Part shown: piece by piece, positions 22,440 to 33,600 of the stretch | Numbering within the stretch: the first letter of the stretch is position 1 | Layout of the letters: each line of letters begins with the position of its first letter | Source: Colias croceus | Lineage: Eukaryota; Arthropoda; Insecta; Lepidoptera; Pieridae | Direction of reading: 5' to 3' | Assembly: GCF_905220415.1 (NCBI RefSeq) | Contig: NC_059565.1 | Coordinates: 2,318,501-2,382,500 of the forward strand | Length of the DNA: 64,000 nucleotides | Notes under the pieces: generated by a model | What the model saw: only the letters and a program-made list of their open reading frames with translations | Told to the model about the DNA's origin: nothing | Database searches by the model: none | Translations under genes and position numbers: made by a program

Positions 22440-23005
22440 TTATTGTATATAAAACGCAAATTTGTGAAGAGACAAATAAAACTGGTAAAATATCCAGCTG
22501 CTGTGCGGTTTCTCTCGCAGACGAAGCAGAATAGCTTAAAGAGTTAATGGACTATTTTTAATTATTTAAAATAATAATTTAAAAAATATATCCATGAGTT
22601 TTCAATCTATAGTGGTTTAAAGTTAACTCAAAAATGGAGCATTTTCGTAAATTTTCTAAAAAATCTTAGAGAAAGTGTAAGAAATGTTATAGTATGCTAT
22701 ATATTCGTGATTTACTCAATAAGCTCTTTCATTTGATACCACACACGACATGTTTTGGAAATTTTTATTTTTTTCTTTGTATGCCATATTTAATTACCGG
22801 GGTGGGGAGAGGGGGACCACAAAACTGGTTGGCAACATCTGTCTATAGGATGTCTGGGATCTATACAATATATATCAGAAGTCAGATTTAGGTCCGCTAT
22901 TTTTGCAAACGAACATCTCCTTGGAGCCTGCTCTATAGTAGTACATCCTTATAAATAAAATGTATAGAATAAATTGTTGTATTTTAAGTATAATATAATA
23001 ATTCA
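22440..23005. other. Gene-free stretch upstream of the RTE element
   Basis: No exon recognised. ATAATAATTCA at 22995-23005 is the putative left target-site duplication of the LINE. Confidence 0.4.
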
Positions 23006-26000
23006 AAGGGGAGTAAGGGGAGAACGGTTACTAACATCAATACGCCGGCCCTAATGTCAACCTCACCTGCACGCGCTGATAGATAGATAGCGGCGACAAC
23101 CAGAGGAGTCGTGGTGCTCCCTGCTAGATAACGAACGAGGCTCTGGCGACCGAGCTGTGGCGGGATAACCACTCACCTTCTTGGGCGACCGAGAAGAAGA
23201 GGCTCCAGCGGCCTTGAGAATTAAATAACCTCTAAAATGTCTGGCGCAGAAGGCAAGGGGAAACCACTGCGGCTACATTCCCAAGAAAGTCACATGAGAG
23301 TACAAATAAATGAGACACGATCGCCCTGCGAACCGATTAGCGACCGGCGCTGCGCTGCGTCCGGGGTGCGCGGTGTGAAGTTGGCTACCGGCCATGGCGG
23401 GGTAGGAGACCAGGCCCCCTATGGAAATTCTGCTACTGGAAACTCTATCAAGCTACGACACCTCCAAACGATAGGAACTTGGAATGTGCGCGGTTTAAAT
23501 CAAGTAGGAAAACTCACCATACTGGAACGAGAAGTGGTAAGAGCCGGTATAAACATCTGTGGTATAAGCGAAACACATTGGAAAGGCAGCGGACACTTAT
23601 TAACAGACCACCACGTCGTTTACTTCTCTGGCAACGACGTTAGCAGCAGCAACGGTGTAGCATTTTTACTACCTGTTCACCGGAAAAACTGCGTGATGGG
23701 ATACGAACCAGTAAGCGATCGGATTATCAGCATTAAGATAAAAGCCTCGCCGATGAATCTTAACATTGTCCAAGTTTATGCCCCAACCTCTACCGCAAGT
23801 GACGACGCAATCGAGAAGTTTTACTCTGAACTAGAACGTACAATAGCGAAGGTACCAAACAGAGAGCTATTAGTCATCCTAGGAGACTTGAACGCTAAGA
23901 TCGGGGAAAACGCTCATCAGCTGGGCAAATGCGCGGGGAGATTTGGACTCGGTAAGCGGAACGAACGAGGCGAACGCTTACTGCAATTTGCTTCCGAAAA
24001 CGACCTGCTGATTGTTAATAGCCTCTTCCAACACCACCCTCGAAGGCTGTATACTTGGGTATCACCCGATGGAAAGACTCGCAACCAAATAGATTACATA
24101 ATGACTCGTTCGCGATGGAGATCATGTGTAACCAATGCCCATACGTTACCTGGAGCTGACTGCGGGTCTGATCACCAGCTTTTGATCTCTAAACTAAAGC
24201 TCAAGCTGACAGCAGCCCGATACATCAAAAAGCCGAGGAAGCTAGAGGTGAAAGATGGTCAGAAATTTCGTTCGATTGTCGAACAGAACTGGTCACAGTG
24301 GTCGGAAGCAGATCTGATTAACGAAGCACCTGATTCACTTTGGGATCGAGCGAAGACACTCATCACCACAGCCGTGGTGGAAACTGCACAACCAACCACA
24401 ACCCACAAAAGACAGCACTGGATGACTGACGAAACCTTCAAACTCGTTGAAGAACGCCGGAATATGAAAGCAGCGGGAGCCGATGTAAAGGAACTCAATA
24501 AGATCTCGGCACGAATACAATGTCAATGCAGACAAGATCATAATGCATACCTACGCAATATGTGTAAGGAAGTTGAAGCTCATGCAGATAGATATGAGTC
24601 AAGGGATTTGCATCACAAGATTCGTCTCATTACTAAAACGCTGCCGTCAAAGACCTGGGCCATAGAAGATCAGAATGGCCAAGTGGTCACTGAACTGGAC
24701 AAAATATCGGAAGTTTGGAGAAACTATTGTCAGTCCTTGTTTGAAGACCCTCAGTCGCAAAATTTTACATCTACAGAGCCTGCGAGTGATATGCTGGAGC
24801 CGGATATTCTTGAGTCAGAAGTGAGAGCCGCTATTCAACATCTTAAGAATGGGAAAGCCACAGGAAAAGATGCGATCCCTATTGAAACAATTAGGGCATT
24901 AGGAGATCGGGGCGTTCATATCTTCCACATCATCTGCAACAAGATATGGCTCACAGGCAAATGGCCCTCTGAATGGGCTCATACAGTTTTCACTCCTCTT
25001 CATAAAAAAGGTTCCACTAAGAAGTGTAGCAATTTTCGACTTATAGCTCTAATTACACATGCCAGCAAAATTATGCTACACATCATCAACGAACGACTAA
25101 AAGCTTATTTGTCCAGAGAAATTGCGCCTGAACAAGCCGGTTTTGTGAAAGGAAAAGGAACCCGTGAACAAATTCTCATCGTTCGTCAGATCATTGAGAA
25201 AGCTCGAGAATTCAACAAGCCTACATATATATGCTTTGTGGATTTCTCCAAAGCGTTTGACTCGGTGCTATGGCCAACGTTGTGGAAAACATTACTGGAC
25301 ATGGGCACACCACAACACCTTGTGCACCTGCTAAGGCAGCTCTACGAAGGGGGCACAGCTTCAGTGCGGACAGATGACCTCCTCTCAGATAGCTTCCATC
25401 CAAGTGCGGGCGTCCGACAGGGATGCATAATATCACCTTTACTTTTTAACGTCTACACCGAACTTGTAATGCGAATCACTCTCGAGGACTGGGACGATGG
25501 TGTTGTGATTGGTGGACACAAAATTGCAAACTTGCGGTACGCAGATGACACTACCTTGTTTTCAAGTAACGCAGACCGTATGAAGGAATTGCTTCTCAAA
25601 ATGGAGCGCGTATGCCGTACGTTTGGGTTAAAGATAAACCGTTCTAAGACCAAAATTATGATTGTAGACCGCGCCAACGACAATTCGCCCGAAGTGACAC
25701 AGATTGCGAACTGCAACGTGGTTTCGACCTATGTATACCTTGGTGCTTTGATCTCAAACAACGGCGGCTGCGTAGATGAAGTAAAAAGACGTATGGCCAT
25801 AACCAGAACTGCGATGGAGAAGTTGAGAAAAGTGTGGAGGAATCGTAATATCACTAAAGCCACAAAAGTCAAGCTCGTACAAACACTCGTATTCCCCATT
25901 TTTCTTTACGCGGCAGAAACGTGGACAGTGCGCGAGTTGGAAAAAGGGAAGATAAATGCTCTAGAAATGTGGTGCTGGAGGAAGATGCTGGGGATATCGT

Positions 26001-26371
26001 GGACAGAGTTTCGCACCAACGAGTCCATACTCCAAGAGCTCGGCATCAAACAGCGTTTATCGACCGTAGTACAGTCGCGCATACTGCAATACTTTGGACA
26101 CGTGTCTAGGCGAGATAACAACTCCATTGAGCGGCTAGTGGTACAAGGAAAGGTGGAAGGAATCAGATCGCGCGGCAGGTCACCAATGCGCTGGACCGAC
26201 CAAGTGAAATCTGCTGTAGGAATTCGCGTATCAGACTGCGCCAGACAGTCTAGTAACAGGAAGAGATGGCGGGAGATCGTGCGGAAAGCTGTGTCCGCCT
26301 CTACCACCGATGTGGACGTCTCAACGTGACCACGACCACTCTGCCAAGAGTGAATCGACAAAGAAAGAAGA
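23006..26371 (+). mobile_element. RTE-clade LINE, apparently full length
   Basis: A 5' UTR of about 230 bases, one long ORF and a very short 3' tail ending AGAAGAAT. ATAATAATTCA occurs at 22995-23005 and again at 26372-26382, fitting an 11-base target-site duplication, although low-complexity sequence weakens this. GC-richer than its surroundings. Confidence 0.8.
23237..26329 (+). CDS. RTE-type endonuclease/reverse transcriptase polyprotein
   Basis: An uninterrupted 1030-codon ORF, about the usual ORF length of RTE elements. An apurinic-like endonuclease occupies roughly residues 78-320: TWNVRGL near 80, ISETHWKG near 114, GDLNAKIG near 217 and GSDHQL near 311. The reverse transcriptase spans about 520-850: GKATGKDAIPIETIRA, FVDFSKAFDS near 667, GVRQGCIISPLLFN and the catalytic LRYADD near 767. 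The C-terminal region reads ILQYFGHVSRRDN and GKVEGIRSRGRSPMRWTDQ, the RTE signature of H...RRD followed by GK.EG.RSRGRP.RRW. ATG at 23237 is the first in frame. No stops or frameshifts: the copy is young and could be active. Confidence 0.93.
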   Translation: MSGAEGKGKPLRLHSQESHMRVQINETRSPCEPISDRRCAASGVRGVKLATGHGGVGDQAPYGNSATGNSIKLRHLQTIGTWNVRGLNQVGKLTILEREVVRAGINICGISETHWKGSGHLLTDHHVVYFSGNDVSSSNGVAFLLPVHRKNCVMGYEPVSDRIISIKIKASPMNLNIVQVYAPTSTASDDAIEKFYSELERTIAKVPNRELLVILGDLNAKIGENAHQLGKCAGRFGLGKRNERGERLLQFASENDLLIVNSLFQHHPRRLYTWVSPDGKTRNQIDYIMTRSRWRSCVTNAHTLPGADCGSDHQLLISKLKLKLTAARYIKKPRKLEVKDGQKFRSIVEQNWSQWSEADLINEAPDSLWDRAKTLITTAVVETAQPTTTHKRQHWMTDETFKLVEERRNMKAAGADVKELNKISARIQCQCRQDHNAYLRNMCKEVEAHADRYESRDLHHKIRLITKTLPSKTWAIEDQNGQVVTELDKISEVWRNYCQSLFEDPQSQNFTSTEPASDMLEPDILESEVRAAIQHLKNGKATGKDAIPIETIRALGDRGVHIFHIICNKIWLTGKWPSEWAHTVFTPLHKKGSTKKCSNFRLIALITHASKIMLHIINERLKAYLSREIAPEQAGFVKGKGTREQILIVRQIIEKAREFNKPTYICFVDFSKAFDSVLWPTLWKTLLDMGTPQHLVHLLRQLYEGGTASVRTDDLLSDSFHPSAGVRQGCIISPLLFNVYTELVMRITLEDWDDGVVIGGHKIANLRYADDTTLFSSNADRMKELLLKMERVCRTFGLKINRSKTKIMIVDRANDNSPEVTQIANCNVVSTYVYLGALISNNGGCVDEVKRRMAITRTAMEKLRKVWRNRNITKATKVKLVQTLVFPIFLYAAETWTVRELEKGKINALEMWCWRKMLGISWTEFRTNESILQELGIKQRLSTVVQSRILQYFGHVSRRDNNSIERLVVQGKVEGIRSRGRSPMRWTDQVKSAVGIRVSDCARQSSNRKRWREIVRKAVSASTTDVDVST

Positions 26372-26382
26372 ATAATAATTCA

Positions 26383-27628
26383 TAATACTTACCGAACGTT
26401 AGAGAACTTAGAAAATGACAATTACTGTTACCACCACAGGTTAGGTACCACCTTAGATTACAAAATAAAGTACAGATGGAGCATGACAACCGCCCGTCGC
26501 CCTTGTCAAAGAAAATACGAAATCAAAAACAAATACGTCGCTGCACCAGTGCTATAGCGCATATAGTGTCATGCAATACGTCAAAAAGGGTTTGCAATTT
26601 TAGTAAAAAAATGCCGTCTTGTGATAATAAAACGCTGTAAAATTTGTTCCCGAAAACAAAAAAAAAGATAAAACATCGTTTCACAGGTTTTCTGTAGATT
26701 ATTTGGCTGATTTATTTCTTTAATACGAATAATAATTTTACAGATATGAAGGAATACAAAACTTCAACGTATGTTGCCAGTATTTTGAAAATGAATTTGC
26801 CATTTTTATTGGTAAAACGGTAAAATGGTTAAAGGATCTTCAGGGTAATGCTGTTGGATTTTTCGATCGTGAATGTGATTATTTGTATAGTGCACTAAAG
26901 GTTCATGATAATTATTAGATTATTTTAATAAGCATAATACATTATTTTGTTACTTTTATAAAGCTTAAAAACGTCATAGTCGTTTTCGCTAGCGATTTAA
27001 TTTATGTGAACTCCATGATGGATATGATGAAAATAAAGTGTCCCGTATTCTCGACTAAAAACTACCGCTATTCGTATTCATATATTATGAAAAATAAAAA
27101 ATAATATAATTATTATAGTTAATATTGAAACTTTTTTTATGTAATTTATTTAATAAAAAATTGAATACAATTTTTTTGTCCATATATAACTTTAGTAGGC
27201 TTTAGTACTTTATGTAATAAAAGAATTTAAATAAAAATTAAAACTTGACTTCTCATTTATGTATATAGCCTACGTCACTACCGCCACTAACATAATAATT
27301 CAGATCATTGCAATGAAACCTCACAACTCAAAATCGGTCCAACGGTCTATACTGCAGGGCGTGTCCAAGAAATATTATACATACATCCATAAACTCGAAA
27401 AACATAACCCTCTTTTTTGCGTGGTCGGGGAAAAATTTGGGAAATTTTTCAATATCTGGCAACATTACACGCACACAGAAGCACCGTGTACGTACAGTGC
27501 AGCGGCGAAATGACAGCACACATAGCTTTATTGAAAATGACGATAAACTATTCGGTTTAGTTCGGCAACGCTCCATCTGTCTTTTATTTTGTAATCTAAG
27601 GGTACCACATTTAAAATTGTTTAACTTT
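26383..27628. other. Intergenic stretch with a long inverted repeat pair
   Basis: Bases 26446-26495 (CACCTTAGATTACAAAATAA, then CAGATGGAGC) recur complemented at about 27565-27611, suggesting ends of a roughly 1.15-kb element. Its interior holds the orphan exon-like ORF at 26744-26918 and nothing else recognised. Confidence 0.45.
26744..26918 (+). CDS. Orphan exon-like ORF, unknown product
   Basis: Preceded by an acceptor-like AATAATTTTACAG and read with the first base as the end of a split codon. It encodes 57 residues (starting YEGIQNFNVCCQYFENEF, ending SALKVHDNY) before TAG. Composition (Cys, Phe, Trp, charged residues) looks protein-like, but there is no start codon, no upstream exon and no recognised family. 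It could be a terminal exon left by a transposon. Confidence 0.25.
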
Positions 27629-27849
27629 ACGCCTTTAGTACACCGACGCGTTCGCGTGCGGCAGCGAATCTCTGCGAAACTACAGCGTAGCGAAATATCA
27701 GCGAAACGTTAGTACACAGCAATGTTTCGCAACTTTTTCGCATTGATATGCCATTGTCATTTTTGACGACTGCAGGTGCAGACGTAATTTCAGAATGTCA
27801 TCTCAGTCAATGTCATTTTTAGCAACTGGTGACACATATACAACAATAT

Positions 27850-28619
27850 ATTTTTCTTATCGTTTGGGTGAATGCACCGTTTCAAAGATAGTAACTCAAG
27901 TATGCGAACAAATTTGGAAAATACTACAGCCAGAGTACATCCCGGTTCCTTCTACTTAAACATGATTGGAAATAATAATGGGGTTTTCCTAATTGCCTCG
28001 GGAGTATTGACGGCAAGCATATTGTTATTAAATTTCCACCTAACAGCGGCTCACTGTTCTATTGCTATAAAAAACGATTTTCTACTGTGTTATTGGCAAT
28101 AGTTGATCCACATTACAAATTTACTTACATAGATGTAGGATCATAATTATGGTAAAGATTCCGATACTACAATATTTGAGAACTCATCATTTTATCAGCT
28201 TTTAAAAAGTGGACGGTATCTGAATTTGCCAGCTCCAAAACCTTTGCCAGGTTTCAAACAGACTACACCACATGTATTCATTGAAGATTTAAATTAGAAA
28301 CCTTTCTAATGAGACAAGAGACGCAGCAATGAATGACAATGATAAAAAAAGATTTAATAAATCATTAAGTAGGGCACGAGTAGTAGTAAAATGTGCGTTT
28401 GGCATTTTAGCACAAAAATTTAGAATATTCTTGAGGCCCTTTGAAACAGATTTGAATAATACTATTAAAATTGTTAAAGCTGCAGTATACACATACGAAA
28501 ATAAACAATTTTCGGACACTTTAGGAGCATTCGTACCAATGCATGCCAATAGACATAGGGTAGACTTAGCAGCGCTTAATGTTCGATCACAATTTGTAAA
28601 TTATTTCAAAGAAAATTAA
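27850..28619 (+). pseudogene. Harbinger transposase relic
   Basis: Three frames together show the family pattern: ECTVSKIVTQVCEQIWKIL, then CLGSIDGKHIVIKFPP (first Asp), AIVDPHYKFTYIDVGS (second Asp), and finally SRARVVVKCAFGILAQKFRI. In the last motif the usual catalytic Glu before the CAFG/QAFG segment is Lys. A premature stop near 27957 and a frameshift after YIDVGS (about 28143) break the gene. Ends FKEN and TAA at 28617. Confidence 0.83.
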
Positions 28620-28659
28620 AAACATAAAATGTATGAAATATAAACAATAAATTTTTTAC

Positions 28660-28801
28660 CATCTATCAGAGTCTTTTCTTGAAGTTTTCTCCATGCTACC
28701 TCTTTTTTGTACGTATTTTTATAATCTGCGTGTCCAATTGCGTATAATACGGGATAATCTCGAATAGAATGCAAAAATAATTCAGTATTTTCGGCATCCA
28801 T
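28660..28801 (-). CDS. MADF-domain exon, second gene of the Harbinger element (partial)
   Basis: Starting at ATG 28801-28799 it reads MDAENTELFLHSIRDYPVLY, then AIGHADYKNTYKKEVAWRKL and QEKTLIDG, ending at a GATG|GTAAAA donor. This is the first half of a MADF (Myb/SANT-like) DNA-binding domain, the usual partner ORF of PIF/Harbinger transposases. It is convergent with the transposase. The second half of the domain is not present where expected, so the gene is probably truncated. Confidence 0.7.
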
Positions 28802-29022
28802 GGCCAATGATATTTTATGTATAGATACGTTATTATAATACTCACAAATCACAATATAGTATATAAATAAACAAATAGTTGCCATGGCAATTGGCATTTT
28901 GGCACGTTGGTGGCGTATCTAGGTACCTCTTGTCTATATCTAGTATACATATAATAAATCTGTAGAAGGGTAAATTCTGTACATTGAAAATATTGAAAAA
29001 ATAAATAGCAGGGGGTGTTACT

Positions 29023-29060
29023 GGATCGATACCAAACCCAAATATGTGATTAAAAAAATT

Positions 29061-29093
<33 letters not shown>

Positions 29094-29422
29094 ATGTGAA
29101 GGCATCACGTGAAAACTAGCGGTTCGATTTCGATGAAACTTGGTATAATTATACCTTATTATCCTGGGCGTAAAATAGGATACTTTTTATCCTGGAAAAA
29201 TACGTAGAAAAAAAATAATCTTCATTTTTCAGTTTTATCCATAGACGTTGTTCCGTAGAACCGCGAACACACGTTGCGTATTATTATAGGCCTAGCCGTA
29301 TTTGGGAATTGGGTCCAATAGATATTTATAAGATGTTATTGTCAGAGGTATTCAAAATGGATAAATAAACCATCCACGCGAAGACCGACATCCGCGCGGA
29401 CGGAGTCGCGGGCGGAAGCTAG
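29023..29422 (+). mobile_element. Helitron nested in the Harbinger element
   Basis: Starts near TCGATACCAAACCCA, contains a (CTGT)n tract and ATTTCGATGAAACTTGG, and ends GGAGTCGCGGGCGGAAGCTAG. Confidence 0.75.
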
Positions 29423-29545
29423 TATATATTATTTCTATATCACTTCTATATAATATCATTGTCCATGGACGCGAAAATCTGTCCTCACCGACAGAATGCG
29501 AGCGGACGCTATGCGATGCGAAACTCACGCGAAACTTCACTAGCG

Positions 29546-29947
29546 AAACTTATGCGTCTGTGTAATGGCCATTTCGCAGTTCCTTGCGAAACAATACTGA
29601 CAAGGACGCAACTATTTCATCTATCTATGTGCTAGAGTGAGACATATCATATGCGAAAACCTTCCATACTACTGACAGATTTTTCGTTTTTTCGCTGCCG
29701 CTCGCGAATGCGTCGGTGTACCAAAAAGGCGTAGTACACAGCAATGTTTTCGCAACTGTTTCGCAATGCGTCTGTGTAATGGCCATTTCGCAGTTCCTTG
29801 CGAAACTATACTGACAAGGACGCAACTATTTCATCTATCTATGTGCTAGAGTGAGACATATCATAATATGCGAAATCCTGCCATAGTACTGACAGATTTT
29901 TCGATGTTTCGCTGCCGCACGCGAACGCGTCGGTGTACTAAAGGCGT
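29546..29947. repeat. Tandem duplication of the Harbinger right end
   Basis: Two units of about 190 bases (29546-29739 and 29757-29947) both read TGCGTCTGTGTAATGGCCAT, TTCCTTGCGAAACAATACTG or a close variant, GTGCTAGAGTGAGACATATC and GCGTCGGTGTAC before the terminal GGCG. Confidence 0.85.
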
Positions 29948-30605
29948 AAAATTCATTTTATAAAAAGAAAACAAAAACACAGTTGACAGATAATAATATA
30001 GACTACGTACAAAAAGAACTAATTCTTCCGCGCGTAAAACGAATTTTCAAATTTGTCTTCCATTTTTTTTTTTTAGGAAAGTACTGACTATTCACGCTCC
30101 GACGTTTAGTTCATAAAAAAAACATTGACGAAAATTTTTCATAATTACAAAAAATTCTTTCAAAAAACATGTTATATGTATATTATTACCTACTTTAATA
30201 GTAGAGAATCCTTGTTTTTTTTTCTGTAGAAAAAACAAGAGTACCTATATTTTTAAAAAACATTTAATTTAACAATCAGTTTTAAAGTTCTGTGGTTTTA
30301 ATCACAGCAATATTATATTATTGATTACTTAAAACAATAACGTTAAATTCAACAAAATTGAACAAACAAACCTTGGAATACAATTAATATTTAGTTACTA
30401 GAATAATAAATTATTTAAAAAAAAAAGTCATTATACATGCGTTTTGAGTACAATAGTCAAATTTCAAAGGTCACTGGTCACTATAATGAATTATTAAAAT
30501 AAAAAAAAAACAACTACGCCGCCATTATAATTATGCGGCATTCATGGTTCATTGACATTTTTGTTGACATTTTGGAAATTAAATAAATTGTACGAAAGTT
30601 TTACA
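29948..30605. other. AT-rich region upstream of the DNAI7 start
   Basis: Holds the presumed promoter and 5' UTR of the dynein gene. A CGCCGCCATTATAATTATGC stretch lies near 30519; no TATA box can be assigned with confidence. Confidence 0.35.
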
Positions 30606-33600
30606 ATGGCAAAGAAAGATAAAAAGAAAAAGGTATTTTTATTGTTTTATTAATAGATTAATACAATTAAGTTTTATAAGAAACAGTAAAGAACGAAAAT
30701 TGTGCATCGTATGAAATTAAATGATACAATAATACTAAACTTACTGTAGGTACATAATGCAAAATGAAAAATAATTAATAAACAGAAAAACACATTTAGG
30801 TATAGTAGGTACATTGTTCATGGAAAATAACTTTTTGATATATAATATATAGATATTGTTACTTTTCTATAGTATTCTTTTATTTTCAGGATGAAGAACC
30901 AGCAGGTGAGTGCTATCATAAATACTGTCTTAACCCCTTACAATAAGAACTATATTTATACTTATTTATTACTAAACAATGAAAATCGGATTAAAATTAA
31001 TGCAGTCGTTTAAATTATGGACAAACTGGAAAATTTTCATGAAGAGAATCGTATTCTGGTATCCCGACGTTCGATATTCGAATATTCGAATACTAAAATT
31101 AGTTTATTTTTATGAAATTGATTTTTTTTTTATTTTGCCGCCTTTTTATTGTGTTATAAAATTATTACTTTGTATATAGGTAAGTATACTTTTCTTGCAG
31201 TAATTTTCTCTATTAGTGCTTCTTTAATATTATTTACTTACTGCTATTCTACCTAAATTTGAAAGGTTGTGAGAATGGATGTATGATTGTTCCTCTTTCA
31301 CGTGAAAACCACTGAACGAATGTAAATGAATCCATACTAATATTATAAATGCGAATGTAACTCTGTCTGTCTGTATGTTACTCAATCACGCCTTAACTAC
31401 TGAACCAATTTTCATGAAATTTGGTAGAGATATTTTGATACCCGAGAAAGGACATAGGCTACTTTTATTCCGGGAAATAGGATAGGTTTTATCCCGGAAA
31501 TCCCACGGGAACGGGAACTATGCGGGTTTTTCTTTGACTGCGCGGGCGAAGCTGCGGGTGGAAAGCTAGTAATACATAAGGCATAGAAATACATGCTTTT
31601 TTATTGAATTCAATAGCCATCTTCACAAAGGGCAGCGTTGGGCGAGTAGAGGCAATCACGATTGGCCTAAATGGCTATGATCGGCCGTCATGTTTATTCA
31701 TAATCGCCGTAATGTAATAACATCGACGATCATTTGTTGGGCCAACGCTGCCCATAGTGATGAGGGCCCATATATTGTTTTGCTGTTAAGTTACGATTAG
31801 TGGCCATCTTATAAATAAACAAATCGTCACAAACATGGTATTACAGAAGTTGAGATCCAAGAGGAAGTCATGGAGGTCACAGATCTGGAGCCAGAGCCTG
31901 AAGAAATCCAGTATACCGATACGTCATACACCAGCGCTTCTTTTGAAAGCCTACCTCCTGTTATTGAAGGTGAGTTAAAAGTTTGTGAAGTGAGAGATAT
32001 ACAGTAAAAAAAAATACGCGGAATGAAAATATAAAATCAATATGATTGGTTGCCATAGTAACCTTAATTCAATGCAGGAAAATATTCTACTGTAGTAAAC
32101 TGTGTTTTTTATGGTAAGTGTTGAATATAGATTAGGAATTTGATTTTTTTTAGGGTTCTCTAACAAATAAAATGTAGATAAGCTTCTATTATTTTTAAAT
32201 TTAGAAAATGGAATTAACATGACGTGTAATTAAAAGAATCACTTGTCGTCATAGTATAATAAAATATTGTTTCCAGAACCAAAGCCCAAAAAGAAGAAAG
32301 GCAAGAAAAAGGCAGAAGAAGTAAGTACAATGAAATTATTGTCTAAAATATATCGTGAAAATACAAGTAAAATTATTAAAGCGTAATAATAAATTAGTAA
32401 TTCTTCGTACATTTATGTACGAAGAATTATTTTTTTATATAAAAAAACTAATTTCATTTTAATTTTCTGATAAGGAGTACATAAGTATGTATAGATATGG
32501 TTTATTTCTATACACCAATTAACAATAAATTACTTTAATAATTATACAATAGTTGAAGTAATTTATTTTACTTTTAAGGTAGTTGAAGTTGTGAAAAAGA
32601 CGAGCAGCGAATTATTTCAGTGGTCTGAGGAATCTATAGTTGGAGGTGAGTAAAACTAATAATAATTAATTATAAATATTAAAAACACATTAAAATTTAG
32701 TAACTTACGATTCGATTAATTTTCTTGCTAAATCCTAACGTCTTACCGTTAAAAACATATTTAATGACATAATATCGTTAACAATTTCATAAAATATTGT
32801 TAACATTACAGAAGAACAGCAGAAAGTGGAAGAAGAAGAACCAGAGACAAAAAAGAAGAAAGGCAAGAAAGGAAAGAAGGAAAAGGAAAAAGAAGAAATA
32901 CCCGTTTTCGAAAAGGTAACAGAAGTTTCAATGTTACTACATATATTTTTAGATGTGCTCCGCGAAAGAATTTTTCAAATCAGACCAGGTAGTTCCCGAG
33001 ATTAGCGCGTTCAAACAAACAAACAAACTTCAGCTTTATAATATTAGTATAGATTTAACTAAAGACGTAGGTACAAAAACTTGACAAAATATAAAATTAT
33101 TTCTTTTTCAAATAAAAAACGTAATATTCTTTAGAAAGATGCAATATCTTTTCAAATGTGATACCCGAAGAAATAAAATTCCATTATTATGTACTATTAG
33201 CATGCTATCATATATTTGTTTTGTTTTTCTGCACCTTAGTAACAAGTCAGTATAGAAAAGTTATAGGAATAGGAAGTACAAGTGTATACTTAATAAAAAA
33301 ATACGTGTGGCACTCGAGGACTGCCGCGGTAAAGCATCGCATCGCTGTGCCGGTTGGAGTGGGGGGTGTTAGGTTTTTTCGTTACGGAATTTTTACATTC
33401 GGTCGCCGCGCTCAGTCTGAGCTACAAGCTATGCAATATCTTAATAAATATTTAGTAATGAGAAGTGGATAGAAAAACTTTGTAAGCTTAAAATGGGCAA
33501 AATTATAGAGTGTTTTTCCAAACTTCTGAAACAAGCAATTCCAAGATATAAGGAGTTTATAAATTGATTTATATTTATGGCAAATCATCAATTATTGGTA

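Larger units (their letters stand above)
27629..29947. mobile_element. PIF/Harbinger DNA transposon, decayed
   Basis: TIRs of about 40 bases: ACGCCTTTAGTACACCGACG at the left and its inverse, ending GTACTAAAGGCGT, at the right. Inside are a plus-strand transposase relic, a minus-strand MADF exon and a nested Helitron. Direct 3-base duplications are not clear at the ends. Confidence 0.82.

Noticed and set aside
24259..26489. Minus-strand ORFs of up to 151 codons
   Set aside because: Shadows of the RTE polyprotein on the other strand.
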